The position numbers and the translations under genes were made by a program. DNA of 8,438 bases from Pseudomonadota bacterium (GTDB lineage: Bacteria; Pseudomonadota; Gammaproteobacteria; Burkholderiales; Burkholderiaceae_C): contig JAFAGF010000188.1 of assembly GCA_023422975.1 (NCBI GenBank), positions 1 through 8,438 on the forward strand. The letters run 5' to 3'. The notes beneath the pieces are model-generated. The model did not search any database, had not been told where the DNA came from, and saw only the letters and a program-made list of their open reading frames with translations. Below, piece by piece: positions 1-5,235 of this stretch. Each line of letters starts with the position of its first letter. The first letter of the stretch is position 1.

Positions 1-82
1 CATCACCACAACCGATGATGAGCACCCGCGTGCGACGAAAGCGCGCTGGCAAGGCGCGGCGTGGGAATTGGTTTACAGGCAA
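1..82 (-). CDS. SDR/epimerase-like NAD(P)-binding protein, N-terminal fragment
   Basis: Only the first 27 or so codons are inside the window; the gene continues off the left edge. Read on the minus strand, the frame gives an Arg/Pro-rich lead (QFPRRALPARFRRTR) and then VLIIGCGD. That is a first beta strand followed by the start of a glycine-rich Rossmann loop, as in extended or atypical SDR and NAD-dependent epimerase proteins. I find no in-frame ATG. The best start is TTG at 82-80, with a GGGGA ribosome site on the minus strand (92-96) nine bases upstream. An in-frame GTG at 115-113 is an alternative without a clear ribosome site. The gene is divergent from the ferredoxin reductase at 193, so the two may share the 110-bp region between them. 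Substrate and reaction cannot be told from this fragment. The Rossmann start is clear; the family and start codon are inference. Confidence 0.55.
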   Translation of the reverse strand, partial: MPVNQFPRRALPARFRRTRVLIIGCGD

Positions 83-116
83 AATCGGGCATCCCCATTG
101 AATACTGTCACGCACC

Positions 117-135
117 GGGCCGCTGCATGCGGCCC
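117..135. promoter_or_regulatory. GC-rich perfect inverted repeat in divergent intergenic region
   Basis: GGGCCGC (117-123) and GCGGCCC (129-135) are perfect 7-bp arms around TGCAT. The repeat sits between the two divergent genes and has no T-run on either side, so it is unlikely to be a terminator. It could be an operator or a 5'-UTR hairpin. I could not identify convincing -35/-10 boxes next to it. Confidence 0.4.
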
Positions 136-192
136 ATTGCCTTTGTAAAGCGGCTGGTGCGGACACTGCAAAACCCCAAGGATAGCTAGAAG

Positions 193-1230
193 ATGACCGC
201 CTCCGCCTTCCAAATCACCGTTCAGCCCAGCGGACGCTCCTTTGCCGCAACTGACAGCGAGACCATTTTGGCCGCTGCCATCACGGCAGGTGTGGGCTTG
301 CCGTATGGCTGTAAAGACGGCGCTTGCGGATCGTGCAAGTGCAAAAAGCTCAGCGGTGACGTCACGCACGACACCCACTCCGACAAAGCGCTGACACCCC
401 AGGAGCTGGCCGACGGCTTTGTGCTGACCTGCCGTGCCACTGCGCACAGCGATGTGGTGCTGGAATCGCGCCAGGTGACCGACACCACAACCTTCCCCAT
501 CAAGAAAATGCCGGTGCGAGTGGGCTCGTTTGACAAGCTCTCGCACGACGTGATGCGCGTGCAGCTGCAACTGCCCGCCAACAATGTCTTCAAGTACTTT
601 GCGGGCCAGTTCATCGAATTCATCTTGCGTGACGGCTCGCGCCGTGCGTACTCCATCGCCACCGCGCCCCATGTGCAAGAAAGCGCCCCCGGCATTGAGC
701 TGCACATCCGCCACATGCCCGGCGGCCTGTTCACGGACCACGTGTTTGGCACCCTGAAGGAAAAGGAAATTCTGCGCGCTGAAGGCCCGTTTGGCAGCTT
801 CTTCCTGCGTGAAGACTCTGAAAAACCCATGGTGTTTCTGGCCTCTGGCACGGGCTTTGCCCCCATCAAGGCCTTGCTGGCCCACATGCAGCACCAAGGC
901 ATCACGCGCCCCGTCAGCCTGTACTGGGGCGGCCGCCGCCCTGAAGACCTGTACGAAGACGCCTGGGTGCAAGCACTGGCCACCACCATGCCCAACCTGC
1001 GCTATGTGCCCGTCATCTCAGATGCGCTGCCTGAAGACAACTGGACAGGGCGCTCCGGCTATGTGCACCAGGCCGTGCTGGACGACTTTGCAGACCTGTC
1101 GGGCCACGAGGTCTATGCCTGCGGCGCCCCCATCGTGGTGGATTCGGCCCGCACCAGCTACACCAGCCAGCGCGGCCTGCCCGAAGAAGCCTTCTTTGCC
1201 GACGCCTTCACCAGCGCGGCAGACCAATAA
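193..1230 (+). CDS. 2Fe-2S ferredoxin / FAD-NAD(P)H reductase fusion (AscD-like, CDP-6-deoxy-glucoseen reductase family)
   Basis: A 345-aa single-chain flavin/iron-sulfur oxidoreductase that would pass electrons from NAD(P)H through FAD to a 2Fe-2S cluster. Residues 1 to about 95 form a plant-type ferredoxin domain: cluster ligands are Cys40, Cys45 and Cys48 (C-x4-C-x2-C) plus Cys80. Residues of about 105-205 are the FAD-binding beta barrel with RAYSIA at 151-156. Residues of about 210-345 are the nucleotide-binding domain with SGTGFAP at 218-224, YACGAP at 308-313 and the FFADAF tail at 334-339. This order (ferredoxin first) is that of AscD/RfbI-type CDP-6-deoxy-3,4-glucoseen reductases and of some oxygenase reductases. 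The start is supported by AAGGA (178-182) ten bases upstream. No deoxysugar gene lies nearby, so the family name should not be read as a pathway assignment; the electron acceptor is unknown. Confidence 0.9.
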   Translation: MTASAFQITVQPSGRSFAATDSETILAAAITAGVGLPYGCKDGACGSCKCKKLSGDVTHDTHSDKALTPQELADGFVLTCRATAHSDVVLESRQVTDTTTFPIKKMPVRVGSFDKLSHDVMRVQLQLPANNVFKYFAGQFIEFILRDGSRRAYSIATAPHVQESAPGIELHIRHMPGGLFTDHVFGTLKEKEILRAEGPFGSFFLREDSEKPMVFLASGTGFAPIKALLAHMQHQGITRPVSLYWGGRRPEDLYEDAWVQALATTMPNLRYVPVISDALPEDNWTGRSGYVHQAVLDDFADLSGHEVYACGAPIVVDSARTSYTSQRGLPEEAFFADAFTSAADQ

Positions 1231-1242
1231 GCCCAGCAGCAA

Positions 1243-1281
1243 GGCCCCTCTGCCATTCCGCAATACAGGGCAACAGGGGCC
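1243..1281 (+). other. Long imperfect hairpin downstream of the reductase gene
   Basis: GGCCCCT (1243-1249) pairs with AGGGGCC (1275-1281), and inside it TGCC (1251-1254) pairs with GGCA (1269-1272). It begins 13 bases after the reductase stop codon and has no T-run. It may protect the 3' end of the message or act together with the T-tailed hairpin at 1321-1341. Confidence 0.4.
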
Positions 1282-1320
1282 ATGCATGCACCAGGCTGCA
1301 TCCCCGAACACCCTCCCAAT

Positions 1321-1341
1321 GCCGCTGATGCGGCCTTTTTT
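1321..1341 (+). terminator. Rho-independent terminator after the reductase gene
   Basis: GCCGC-TGAT-GCGGC (1321-1334) is a 5-bp GC stem with a 4-nt loop, followed by C and six T residues (1336-1341). It lies 90 bases after the reductase stop codon and ahead of the next gene, so it separates the two transcripts. Confidence 0.7.
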
Positions 1342-1472
1342 ACGAGCACTTACAAAACCCTTGACTGGACAGCAAGCCCACTTGGGTGTAGCACGCACCA
1401 AAGTTGCGCACTACCGCCAGATACAACAAATTCCACCAACAACCCAAGCATTCACACAATAAAAATCCAAAA

Positions 1473-1485
1473 CACAACAGTTGTG
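1473..1485. promoter_or_regulatory. Perfect 6-bp inverted repeat upstream of the Bug gene
   Basis: CACAAC-A-GTTGTG is a perfect inverted repeat with a single central base, 37-49 bases upstream of the start codon. Position and symmetry fit an operator for a dimeric regulator. The regulator cannot be named, and no regulator gene is adjacent. Confidence 0.35.
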
Positions 1486-1508
1486 AGAGTACCCACACAC
1501 GAATCTTG

Positions 1509-1514
1509 CACAAT
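1509..1514 (+). promoter_or_regulatory. Candidate -10 element for the Bug gene
   Basis: CACAAT ends seven bases before the ATG at 1522. If it is the -10 box, transcription would start at or next to the start codon, giving a leaderless message; this fits with the absence of a Shine-Dalgarno sequence. No good -35 is seen at 16-18 bp (TTGTGA at 1481 is 22 bp away), so this is tentative. Confidence 0.3.
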
Positions 1515-1521
1515 AGCCGCT

Positions 1522-2493
1522 ATGAACCGTCGAAACCTCCTGCTGTCCTCCGTGGCACTTGTTGCTGCCATCGCGTCCCCTCTGGCTCAAGCCGTTGAGC
1601 AGCCCATCCGCCTGATCGTGCCCTTTGCCCCCGGTGGTCCTCTGGACGTGACCTCCCGTGTCTTGGCAGAGCGTGTGCGTGACACCCTGGGCACCGTGAT
1701 TGTGGAAAACAAAGCGGGCGCAGGCGGCAACATTGGCGTAGACGCCATCGCCAAAGCGGCGCCCGATGGCAAAACCATTGGCCTGGCCACCGTGGCCACC
1801 CATGCCGTCAACCCCTGGCTGTACAAGAAGCTGCCTTTTGATGCCGGCAAAGACTTTGTGGGCCTGACCCAGATGGTGCGCGTGCCCAACGTACTGGTCA
1901 TCAACGCCGATCGCGCCAAAGAGCTGAAGATCAACTCCGTGGCCGATCTGGTTGCCTACGGCAAGGCCAACCCCGGCAAGCTCAGCTACGGCAGCGGCGG
2001 CAATGGCAGCGCAGGCCACCTGGCTGGCGAAATGTTCAAGCAAGGCATGCAATTTACGGCCGTGCATATCCCCTACCGCGGCGCAAGCCCTGCCCAGCTG
2101 GCTTTGCTGGCCGGCGAGGTGGACTTCAACATCGACAACCTGGCCGCAGCCTCTGCCAACATCAAGTCGGGCAAGCTCAAGGCGCTGGCTGTCACCAGCC
2201 TCGACGAAAGCAGCCTGCTGCCCGGCGTGCCTGCACTATCCAAGCAGATCAAGGGCTTTGCCATCGACACATGGTGGGGTCTGGTAGCTCCTGCGGGCAC
2301 CCCTGCAGATGTGGTGGACAAGCTGAGCAAAGCTTTCGCCGATGCGCTGAAAGATCCAGAAACCCAAAAGCGCTTTGCCACCTTGATGGCCGAGCCCGTG
2401 CCCACCACCTCCAAGCAGTTTGACGACTTCATGGCCGCCGAACGTGCCAAGTACGGCCCGGTGGTGAAAGCCTCTGGCGCCAGCGTCGACTAA
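1522..2493 (+). CDS. Bug-family (TctC-like) tripartite tricarboxylate transporter substrate-binding protein
   Basis: A 323-aa periplasmic solute-binding protein. The signal peptide is MNRR, a hydrophobic stretch to about residue 22, and a likely AQA|VEQ cleavage after residue 24. The mature protein opens with the family strand PIRLIVPFAPGGPLD (28-42), whose PFAPGG loop and Asp42 lie at the carboxylate ligand site in this family. It continues with ENKAGAGGNIG (62-72), LSYGSGGNGSAGHL (155-168), PYRGASPA (184-191) and a WWGLVAPAGTP segment (251-261). Such proteins capture organic acids for TctAB-type carriers, but no tctA or tctB is in the window, so it is an orphan, as most Bug paralogues are in this bacterial group. 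The ligand cannot be read from sequence. The frame stays open upstream to 1282, but the signal peptide fixes the start at 1522. There is no clear ribosome site. It has its own terminator. Confidence 0.93.
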   Translation: MNRRNLLLSSVALVAAIASPLAQAVEQPIRLIVPFAPGGPLDVTSRVLAERVRDTLGTVIVENKAGAGGNIGVDAIAKAAPDGKTIGLATVATHAVNPWLYKKLPFDAGKDFVGLTQMVRVPNVLVINADRAKELKINSVADLVAYGKANPGKLSYGSGGNGSAGHLAGEMFKQGMQFTAVHIPYRGASPAQLALLAGEVDFNIDNLAAASANIKSGKLKALAVTSLDESSLLPGVPALSKQIKGFAIDTWWGLVAPAGTPADVVDKLSKAFADALKDPETQKRFATLMAEPVPTTSKQFDDFMAAERAKYGPVVKASGASVD

Positions 2494-2524
2494 GGCGCCA
2501 CACGCCATCACGCATGATTTCTGC

Positions 2525-2548
2525 AAGGCACCCGTGGGTGCCTTTTTT
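2525..2548 (+). terminator. Strong rho-independent terminator after the Bug gene
   Basis: AAGGCACCC (2525-2533) and GGGTGCCTT (2536-2544) form a perfect arm pair around GT, with a T-run through 2548. It starts 32 bases after the Bug stop codon. In practice the loop would open to CGTG. Confidence 0.88.
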
Positions 2549-2671
2549 ACGCCAAGCACAAATCGCACAAGGCGTCAGCCTGCCCAGCTAAACCCCTGCA
2601 TTGGCAGAGCCAGTACTTACCCTCATGCACCACGTACCGCATGCAGGTGCGCTACAACCTGACATGAAATA

Positions 2672-2688
2672 ACTGCAGACACTGCAGA
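2672..2688. repeat. Tandem ACTGCAGA pair upstream of the pRiA4b-family gene
   Basis: ACTGCAGA occurs at 2672-2679 and again at 2681-2688, nine bases apart. Each copy contains the palindrome CTGCAG. The pair lies 31-47 bases before the ATG at 2719, a reasonable place for a regulator site. It may equally be chance; no promoter boxes are obvious around it. Confidence 0.3.
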
Positions 2689-2718
2689 TTTGTGATTGAC
2701 ATCGGGAGGAGACACCCC

Positions 2719-3336
2719 ATGACCAAAACCCGCAACAGCTATCAGCTGCATATTCAGCTGTGCGACACCAAGCCCGCCATCTGGCGCCGTTTGGTGGTGG
2801 CTGAATCCATCACGCTGGCCCAGCTGCACCGCGCCATTCAGGCCGTCATGGGCTGGCAAAACCGCCACCTGTACGAGTTTGAGATTGCCGGCCAGCGTTA
2901 CGGCCAGCCCGACGCCGACCTGCCCGACGACCCCACCATGGATGCGCGCCGCTACACCCTGGGCCAGCTGCTGCAAGGCCAGGCACTGGCGGTGCGTTAT
3001 TTGTACGACTTTGGCGATGGCTGGCTGCACCGCATCAAGCTGGAATCGGTCGCGCCCATTGCCAGCCCTGCTGCGCTGCACAGCCTGCCCATGTGCATGG
3101 GCGGGCGCAACGCCTGCCCACCCGAAGACTGCGGCGGGTCGCCCGGCTTTGCCGACCTGCTGGCCGCACTGCAAGACACCGCACACCCCCAGCACGCCGC
3201 TGCGTGCGCGCAGGCACCTGGCTTTGATGCCAAGCACTTTGACCTGCAACGCGCCCAGGCCCGCGTGCATTCACTGGCCCTGCTGCGCGCCAATGCACCG
3301 GCACCCACCGCCCGTACAGAGACCGCACTGGCATAA
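2719..3336 (+). CDS. Plasmid pRiA4b ORF-3 family protein
   Basis: A 205-aa soluble protein matching the plasmid pRiA4b ORF-3 family (PF07929) by its characteristic blocks. These are YQLHIQL...KPAIWRRLVV (8-27), LAQLHRAIQAVMGWQNRHLYEFEI (33-56), YLYDFGDGWLHRI (94-106) and the Cys-rich GGRNACPPEDCGG (128-140). No enzyme activity is established for this family. The conserved Asp, His and Cys residues suggest metal or ligand binding, but that is inference. The ATG at 2719 is chosen because GGGAGGAG (2704-2711) sits seven bases upstream; the frame continues to a GTG at 2692 but that start has no ribosome site. The C-terminal tail of about 15 residues (Ala/Pro/Thr-rich) is probably disordered. The gene stands alone between two terminator-like structures. 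Despite the family name, nothing here indicates a plasmid. Confidence 0.9.
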   Translation: MTKTRNSYQLHIQLCDTKPAIWRRLVVAESITLAQLHRAIQAVMGWQNRHLYEFEIAGQRYGQPDADLPDDPTMDARRYTLGQLLQGQALAVRYLYDFGDGWLHRIKLESVAPIASPAALHSLPMCMGGRNACPPEDCGGSPGFADLLAALQDTAHPQHAAACAQAPGFDAKHFDLQRAQARVHSLALLRANAPAPTARTETALA

Positions 3337-3347
3337 GGTGATATTTG

Positions 3348-3439
3348 AAAAATATAGCTGCCAGCGTTGATGAATCAAGGTTTTCACTAGTAAATAGTAT
3401 TGAAACCTTGCATAAATAAACGCTAGCTGCTATTTTTTT
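3348..3439. repeat. Nested intergenic palindrome, copy 1, probable terminator
   Basis: The outer arms 3348-3367 and 3420-3439 pair at 17 of 20 positions and carry the TAGCTGCCAGCG / CGCTAGCTGCTA core. The next arms are CAAGGTTT (3376-3383) and AAACCTTG (3403-3410), with ACTA (3386-3389) / TAGT (3395-3398) innermost. The right arm ends in seven T residues (3433-3439), so in the plus direction it can terminate the gene ending at 3336. The 14-base core TATAGCTGCCAGCG (3353-3366) recurs inverted at 5260-5273, which shows it is a dispersed repeat. Confidence 0.75.
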
Positions 3440-3446
3440 AATAATT

Positions 3447-3477
3447 TCACGCACGATTCAAAATACCCCGTGCGTGA
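3447..3477. other. Perfect 9-bp inverted repeat, hairpin or operator
   Basis: TCACGCACG (3447-3455) and CGTGCGTGA (3469-3477) are perfect complements separated by 13 bases. AT-rich DNA flanks both sides, but there is no long T-run. It may be a weak bidirectional terminator shielding the azurin promoter, or an operator. Confidence 0.45.
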
Positions 3478-3481
3478 TTTA

Positions 3482-3495
3482 TTGATCCGCATCAT
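3482..3495 (+). promoter_or_regulatory. Candidate FNR/ANR-type box upstream of azurin
   Basis: TTGAT-CCGC-ATCAT matches the FNR/ANR/DNR consensus TTGAT-N4-ATCAA at nine of ten defined positions. Azurin genes in pseudomonads are known to be under ANR control, so the position upstream of an azurin gene is meaningful. The box centre is about 178 bases before the ATG, so activation would imply a leader of some 130 bases. A precise -10 box is not clear. Confidence 0.5.
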
Positions 3496-3551
3496 GCCCA
3501 GATGCAAAAAATACGTAACCCGCGTTTCGATTTTTTGAATTTCACAAAATA

Positions 3552-3563
3552 CTGAATATTCAG
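3552..3563. promoter_or_regulatory. Perfect 12-bp palindrome upstream of azurin
   Basis: CTGAATATTCAG is a perfect palindrome lying 104-115 bases before the azurin ATG. It could be a regulator site for a dimeric protein. I cannot assign it to a known regulator, and it does not match the LexA pattern CTG-T-N8-A-CAG. Confidence 0.35.
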
Positions 3564-3594
3564 GATCACAATATCGACCAACTGGACAGTTAGA

Positions 3595-3611
3595 CCAATT
3601 CTAAAAATTGG
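3595..3611 (+). other. AT-rich hairpin in the azurin leader
   Basis: CCAATT (3595-3600) and AATTGG (3606-3611) pair around CTAAA. Just before it, AACTG (3580-3584) and CAGTT (3587-3591) form another short inverted repeat. If the leader starts upstream, these would be small stem-loops about 55-87 bases before the start codon. Confidence 0.3.
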
Positions 3612-3666
3612 ACGCTGTTCAGCACCTCTTACTCTTCACAAAGATTCATTCGGAAGGATTTGCGCT

Positions 3667-4122
3667 ATGAAAAAGACTCTGATGGCATTCGCTTTGCTGG
3701 CTGCTGGTGGCTTCGCTGCCCCCGCCATGGCCGCTGACTGCGCCATTACCGTAGAAGGTAATGACCAAATGCAATTCAATGTGAAGAGCATTGAAGTGCC
3801 CAAGTCCTGCAAGAACTACACCGTCACCCTGAAGCACGTGGGCAAGATGCCCAAGTCCTCCATGGGCCACAACCTGGTGCTGACTACGGCTGCTGATGCC
3901 ACCGCTGCTGCGGCTGACGGCATGAAGGCCGGCGCTGCAGCCGACTACGTAAAGGCAGGCGATGCCCGCGTGCTGGCACACACCAAGGTCATCGGCGGTG
4001 GTGAGTCCACCCAAGTGGTGATCGACGTGGCCAAGCTCAAGGCTGGCACTGACTACACCTACTTCTGCTCCTTCCCCGGTCACTCCTTCATCATGAAGGG
4101 TACCTTGAAGCTGGGCGCGTAA
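3667..4122 (+). CDS. azu: Azurin, periplasmic blue copper protein
   Basis: A 151-aa precursor of a type 1 copper electron carrier, which shuttles electrons from c-type cytochromes or the bc1 branch to periplasmic acceptors. The signal peptide (1-22) ends MAMA, with mature azurin starting ADCAITV. With that numbering all copper ligands are present: Gly45 and His46 (MGHN, precursor 66-69), Cys112 (FCSFPGH, Cys134), His117 (His139) and Met121 (Met143). The Cys3-Cys26 disulfide is kept (precursor Cys25 and Cys48). The family block GNDQMQF is at 31-37 and the protein ends in MKGTLKLGA. Mature length is 129, against 128 for P. aeruginosa azurin. The buried Trp48 of the Pseudomonas protein is Leu70 here. 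The start is fixed by GGAAGGA (3652-3658), eight bases upstream. A candidate FNR box lies upstream, suggesting oxygen-linked control. It is followed by its own terminator. Confidence 0.97.
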   Translation: MKKTLMAFALLAAGGFAAPAMAADCAITVEGNDQMQFNVKSIEVPKSCKNYTVTLKHVGKMPKSSMGHNLVLTTAADATAAAADGMKAGAAADYVKAGDARVLAHTKVIGGGESTQVVIDVAKLKAGTDYTYFCSFPGHSFIMKGTLKLGA

Positions 4123-4139
4123 GCGGCCTTGCACCTGTC

Positions 4140-4157
4140 GCCAGTGGCCACACTGGC
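4140..4157 (+). other. First hairpin after azurin
   Basis: GCCAGTG (4140-4146) and CACTGGC (4151-4157) are perfect 7-bp arms with a 4-nt loop, 18 bases after the azurin stop codon. It lacks a T-run and stands just before the T-tailed hairpin at 4164-4194, so the two probably form a tandem 3' end that stabilises the azurin message. Confidence 0.55.
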
Positions 4158-4163
4158 AGCCTC

Positions 4164-4194
4164 AAGCCCCGCGCCTTGTGCCGGGGCTTTTGTT
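4164..4194 (+). terminator. Rho-independent terminator after azurin
   Basis: AAGCCCCG (4164-4171) pairs with CGGGGCTT (4182-4189) around a 10-nt loop, followed by a T-rich tail (TTTTGTTTT). It sits 42 bases after the azurin stop codon. Confidence 0.8.
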
Positions 4195-4309
4195 TTGGGG
4201 CAGCGCCCACTGCGTGTGAAACACCTATGACCGGAACATGCGCAATCTGCACGCGCCCGCCCGCTAGCATGCGGCAGCCATTGGGCAAAGAACCACCAGG
4301 AGCCGCAGC

Positions 4310-4681
4310 ATGCACACCCACCACCCCGAAGAAAGCGCCGTACGCATCCCTCTGGAACTGTACATGCGCGGTCATGCCGAAGACAACGCCGATCACATGC
4401 GTGCGGCCTTCATGCCCACCGCCCGGCTGGAGAGCGTGCGCGAAGGCCCGCTGACTTCCTGGGATCTGGACTTTTACTGCCAGCGCTTCAAAAACACACC
4501 GGCCCCGGACGAATCCACGCGCCGTCGCAGCATTGACTGGCTGGACATCACCGGCACTTCGGCCATGGCCAAAGTCACGCTGGTGCACGGCAGCGTCACC
4601 TTCACCGACTACTTTGTGCTGCTCAAAACCGAGCAGGGCTGGAAGATTGCCAACAAGGCCTTCCACGCACAGCCCCAGTAA
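4310..4681 (+). CDS. NTF2-like / putative lumazine-binding family protein
   Basis: A 123-aa soluble protein of the SnoaL/NTF2-like fold, closest by pattern to the putative lumazine-binding family (PF12893). The helix IPLELYMRGHAEDNADHMRAAF (13-34) is the typical opening (a Y..G...gd...l...F motif), followed by a short AxL strand. The C-terminal sheet reads TGTSAMAKVTLVHG (81-94), FTDYFVLLKTEQGWKIANKAFH (98-119), with the usual D-Y-F..L....-G-W-KI-..K.F ending. Members range from small enzymes to ligand-binding proteins, and no catalytic residue can be assigned. The ATG at 4310 has AGGAG (4298-4302) seven bases upstream. It lies 187 bases after azurin with a terminator between, so it is probably its own unit. 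Family placement is good; function is unknown. Confidence 0.85.
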   Translation: MHTHHPEESAVRIPLELYMRGHAEDNADHMRAAFMPTARLESVREGPLTSWDLDFYCQRFKNTPAPDESTRRRSIDWLDITGTSAMAKVTLVHGSVTFTDYFVLLKTEQGWKIANKAFHAQPQ

Positions 4682-4718
4682 GCCGCACCGCCGACTTGCG
4701 CTGTAGCGCTGCAGACCC

Positions 4719-4741
4719 GCCCGGTACGCCCGGGCTTTTTT
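4719..4741 (+). terminator. Rho-independent terminator after the NTF2-like gene
   Basis: GCCCGG (4719-4724) and CCGGGC (4730-4735) pair around TACGC and are followed by six T residues (4736-4741). It is 37 bases after the stop codon. Confidence 0.88.
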
Positions 4742-4803
4742 GTGCCCGCCGCACCCAGCCCTGCCAAAAAACCAATGGTGCTCAAAGACTTATTGCCAGC
4801 GCG

Positions 4804-4809
4804 CACAAT
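4804..4809 (+). promoter_or_regulatory. Possible -10 element of the 117-aa protein gene
   Basis: CACAAT lies 32 bases before the ATG at 4842. The same hexamer precedes the Bug gene (1509) and the ydfG-like gene (7969). There is no good -35 at the right distance, so this rests only on the recurring hexamer and its position. Confidence 0.25.
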
Positions 4810-4841
4810 GCATCTTTTTTGATAGCAAAACAGACACCACC

Positions 4842-5195
4842 ATGAGCCAGCAAAGCTTTGAAGTTGCATTTTTCACCATCGGCGAATTCGACGGCCTGAG
4901 CGCTGACGACACCACCCGCACCGCCCACATTGATGTGCCCGCCGATTGCCTGCCCGTGGCCGCCACCTTGCAATCCGCGCGCCAATGGCTCAATGAACAG
5001 CATGCCGACATCGACATGGAATGCACGGCCGAGCTGCCTGTGCGCGGTTATTTCAGTTTCAAGGGGGCGCAAATCAGCGAAGGTCTGCATGTGGAAAGCG
5101 CCCAACTGGTGGCCCTGGACGAAGGCTTTGTGGTGCGCGCCAGCCTGGACAACGGCGTGTGCTTGGAAAGCGATTTGATCGCCATTGCCTTGTAA
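4842..5195 (+). CDS. Hypothetical 117-aa acidic protein
   Basis: I do not recognise this family. It is a small soluble protein without signal peptide or membrane segment. It is clearly acidic (many Asp and Glu against few Lys and Arg), with three Cys (36, 61, 107). The pattern looks like an all-beta or alpha/beta fold: strands at SFEVAFFTI (5-13), TAHIDVPA (27-34), a helix TLQSARQWLNEQHAD (42-56), then strands around GYFSFKG (69-75), HVESAQLVALDEGFVVRASL (83-102) and LIAIAL (112-117). The ATG at 4842 is chosen because the protein similar in composition to a real gene begins there and the upstream extension to 4740 crosses the preceding terminator. No Shine-Dalgarno sequence is visible. Codon use (strong G/C at third positions) supports a real gene. 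It stands alone between a terminator and a repeat plus terminator. Confidence 0.75.
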   Translation: MSQQSFEVAFFTIGEFDGLSADDTTRTAHIDVPADCLPVAATLQSARQWLNEQHADIDMECTAELPVRGYFSFKGAQISEGLHVESAQLVALDEGFVVRASLDNGVCLESDLIAIAL

Positions 5196-5235
5196 GCCGC
5201 CCGAACAGGCTCACTCATACAACAAGGCATAAATA

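Larger units (their letters stand above)
3337..3666. other. AT-rich intergenic region between the pRiA4b-family gene and azurin
   Basis: This 330-bp stretch has no credible gene. It holds, in order: the nested palindrome (3348-3439), a 9-bp inverted repeat (3447-3477), an FNR-like box (3482-3495), a 12-bp palindrome (3552-3563), two short inverted repeats (3580-3591 and 3595-3611) and the azurin ribosome site (3652-3658). Its base composition is much more AT-rich than the flanking genes, as expected for a regulatory region. Confidence 0.7.

Noticed and set aside
73..972. 299-aa minus-strand reading frame
   Set aside because: It is antisense to the ferredoxin reductase, His/Gly/Ala-rich without any domain; a shadow frame.
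1282..1521. N-terminal extension of the Bug protein to an ATG at 1282
   Set aside because: It would put 80 residues before a clear signal peptide and run through a terminator; the signal peptide fixes the start at 1522.
2719..3336. Evidence of an integrated plasmid from the pRiA4b family name
   Set aside because: The family is common on chromosomes, and no replication, partition or transfer genes are nearby.
3552..3563. LexA box upstream of azurin
   Set aside because: The palindrome has CTGAATATTCAG; a LexA site needs CTGT and ACAG half-sites with a longer spacer.
4785..4832. Fourth copy of the palindromic repeat before the 117-aa protein gene
   Set aside because: Only GCCAGCGC and TTTGATAGC fragments resemble the repeat; there is no arm pairing.
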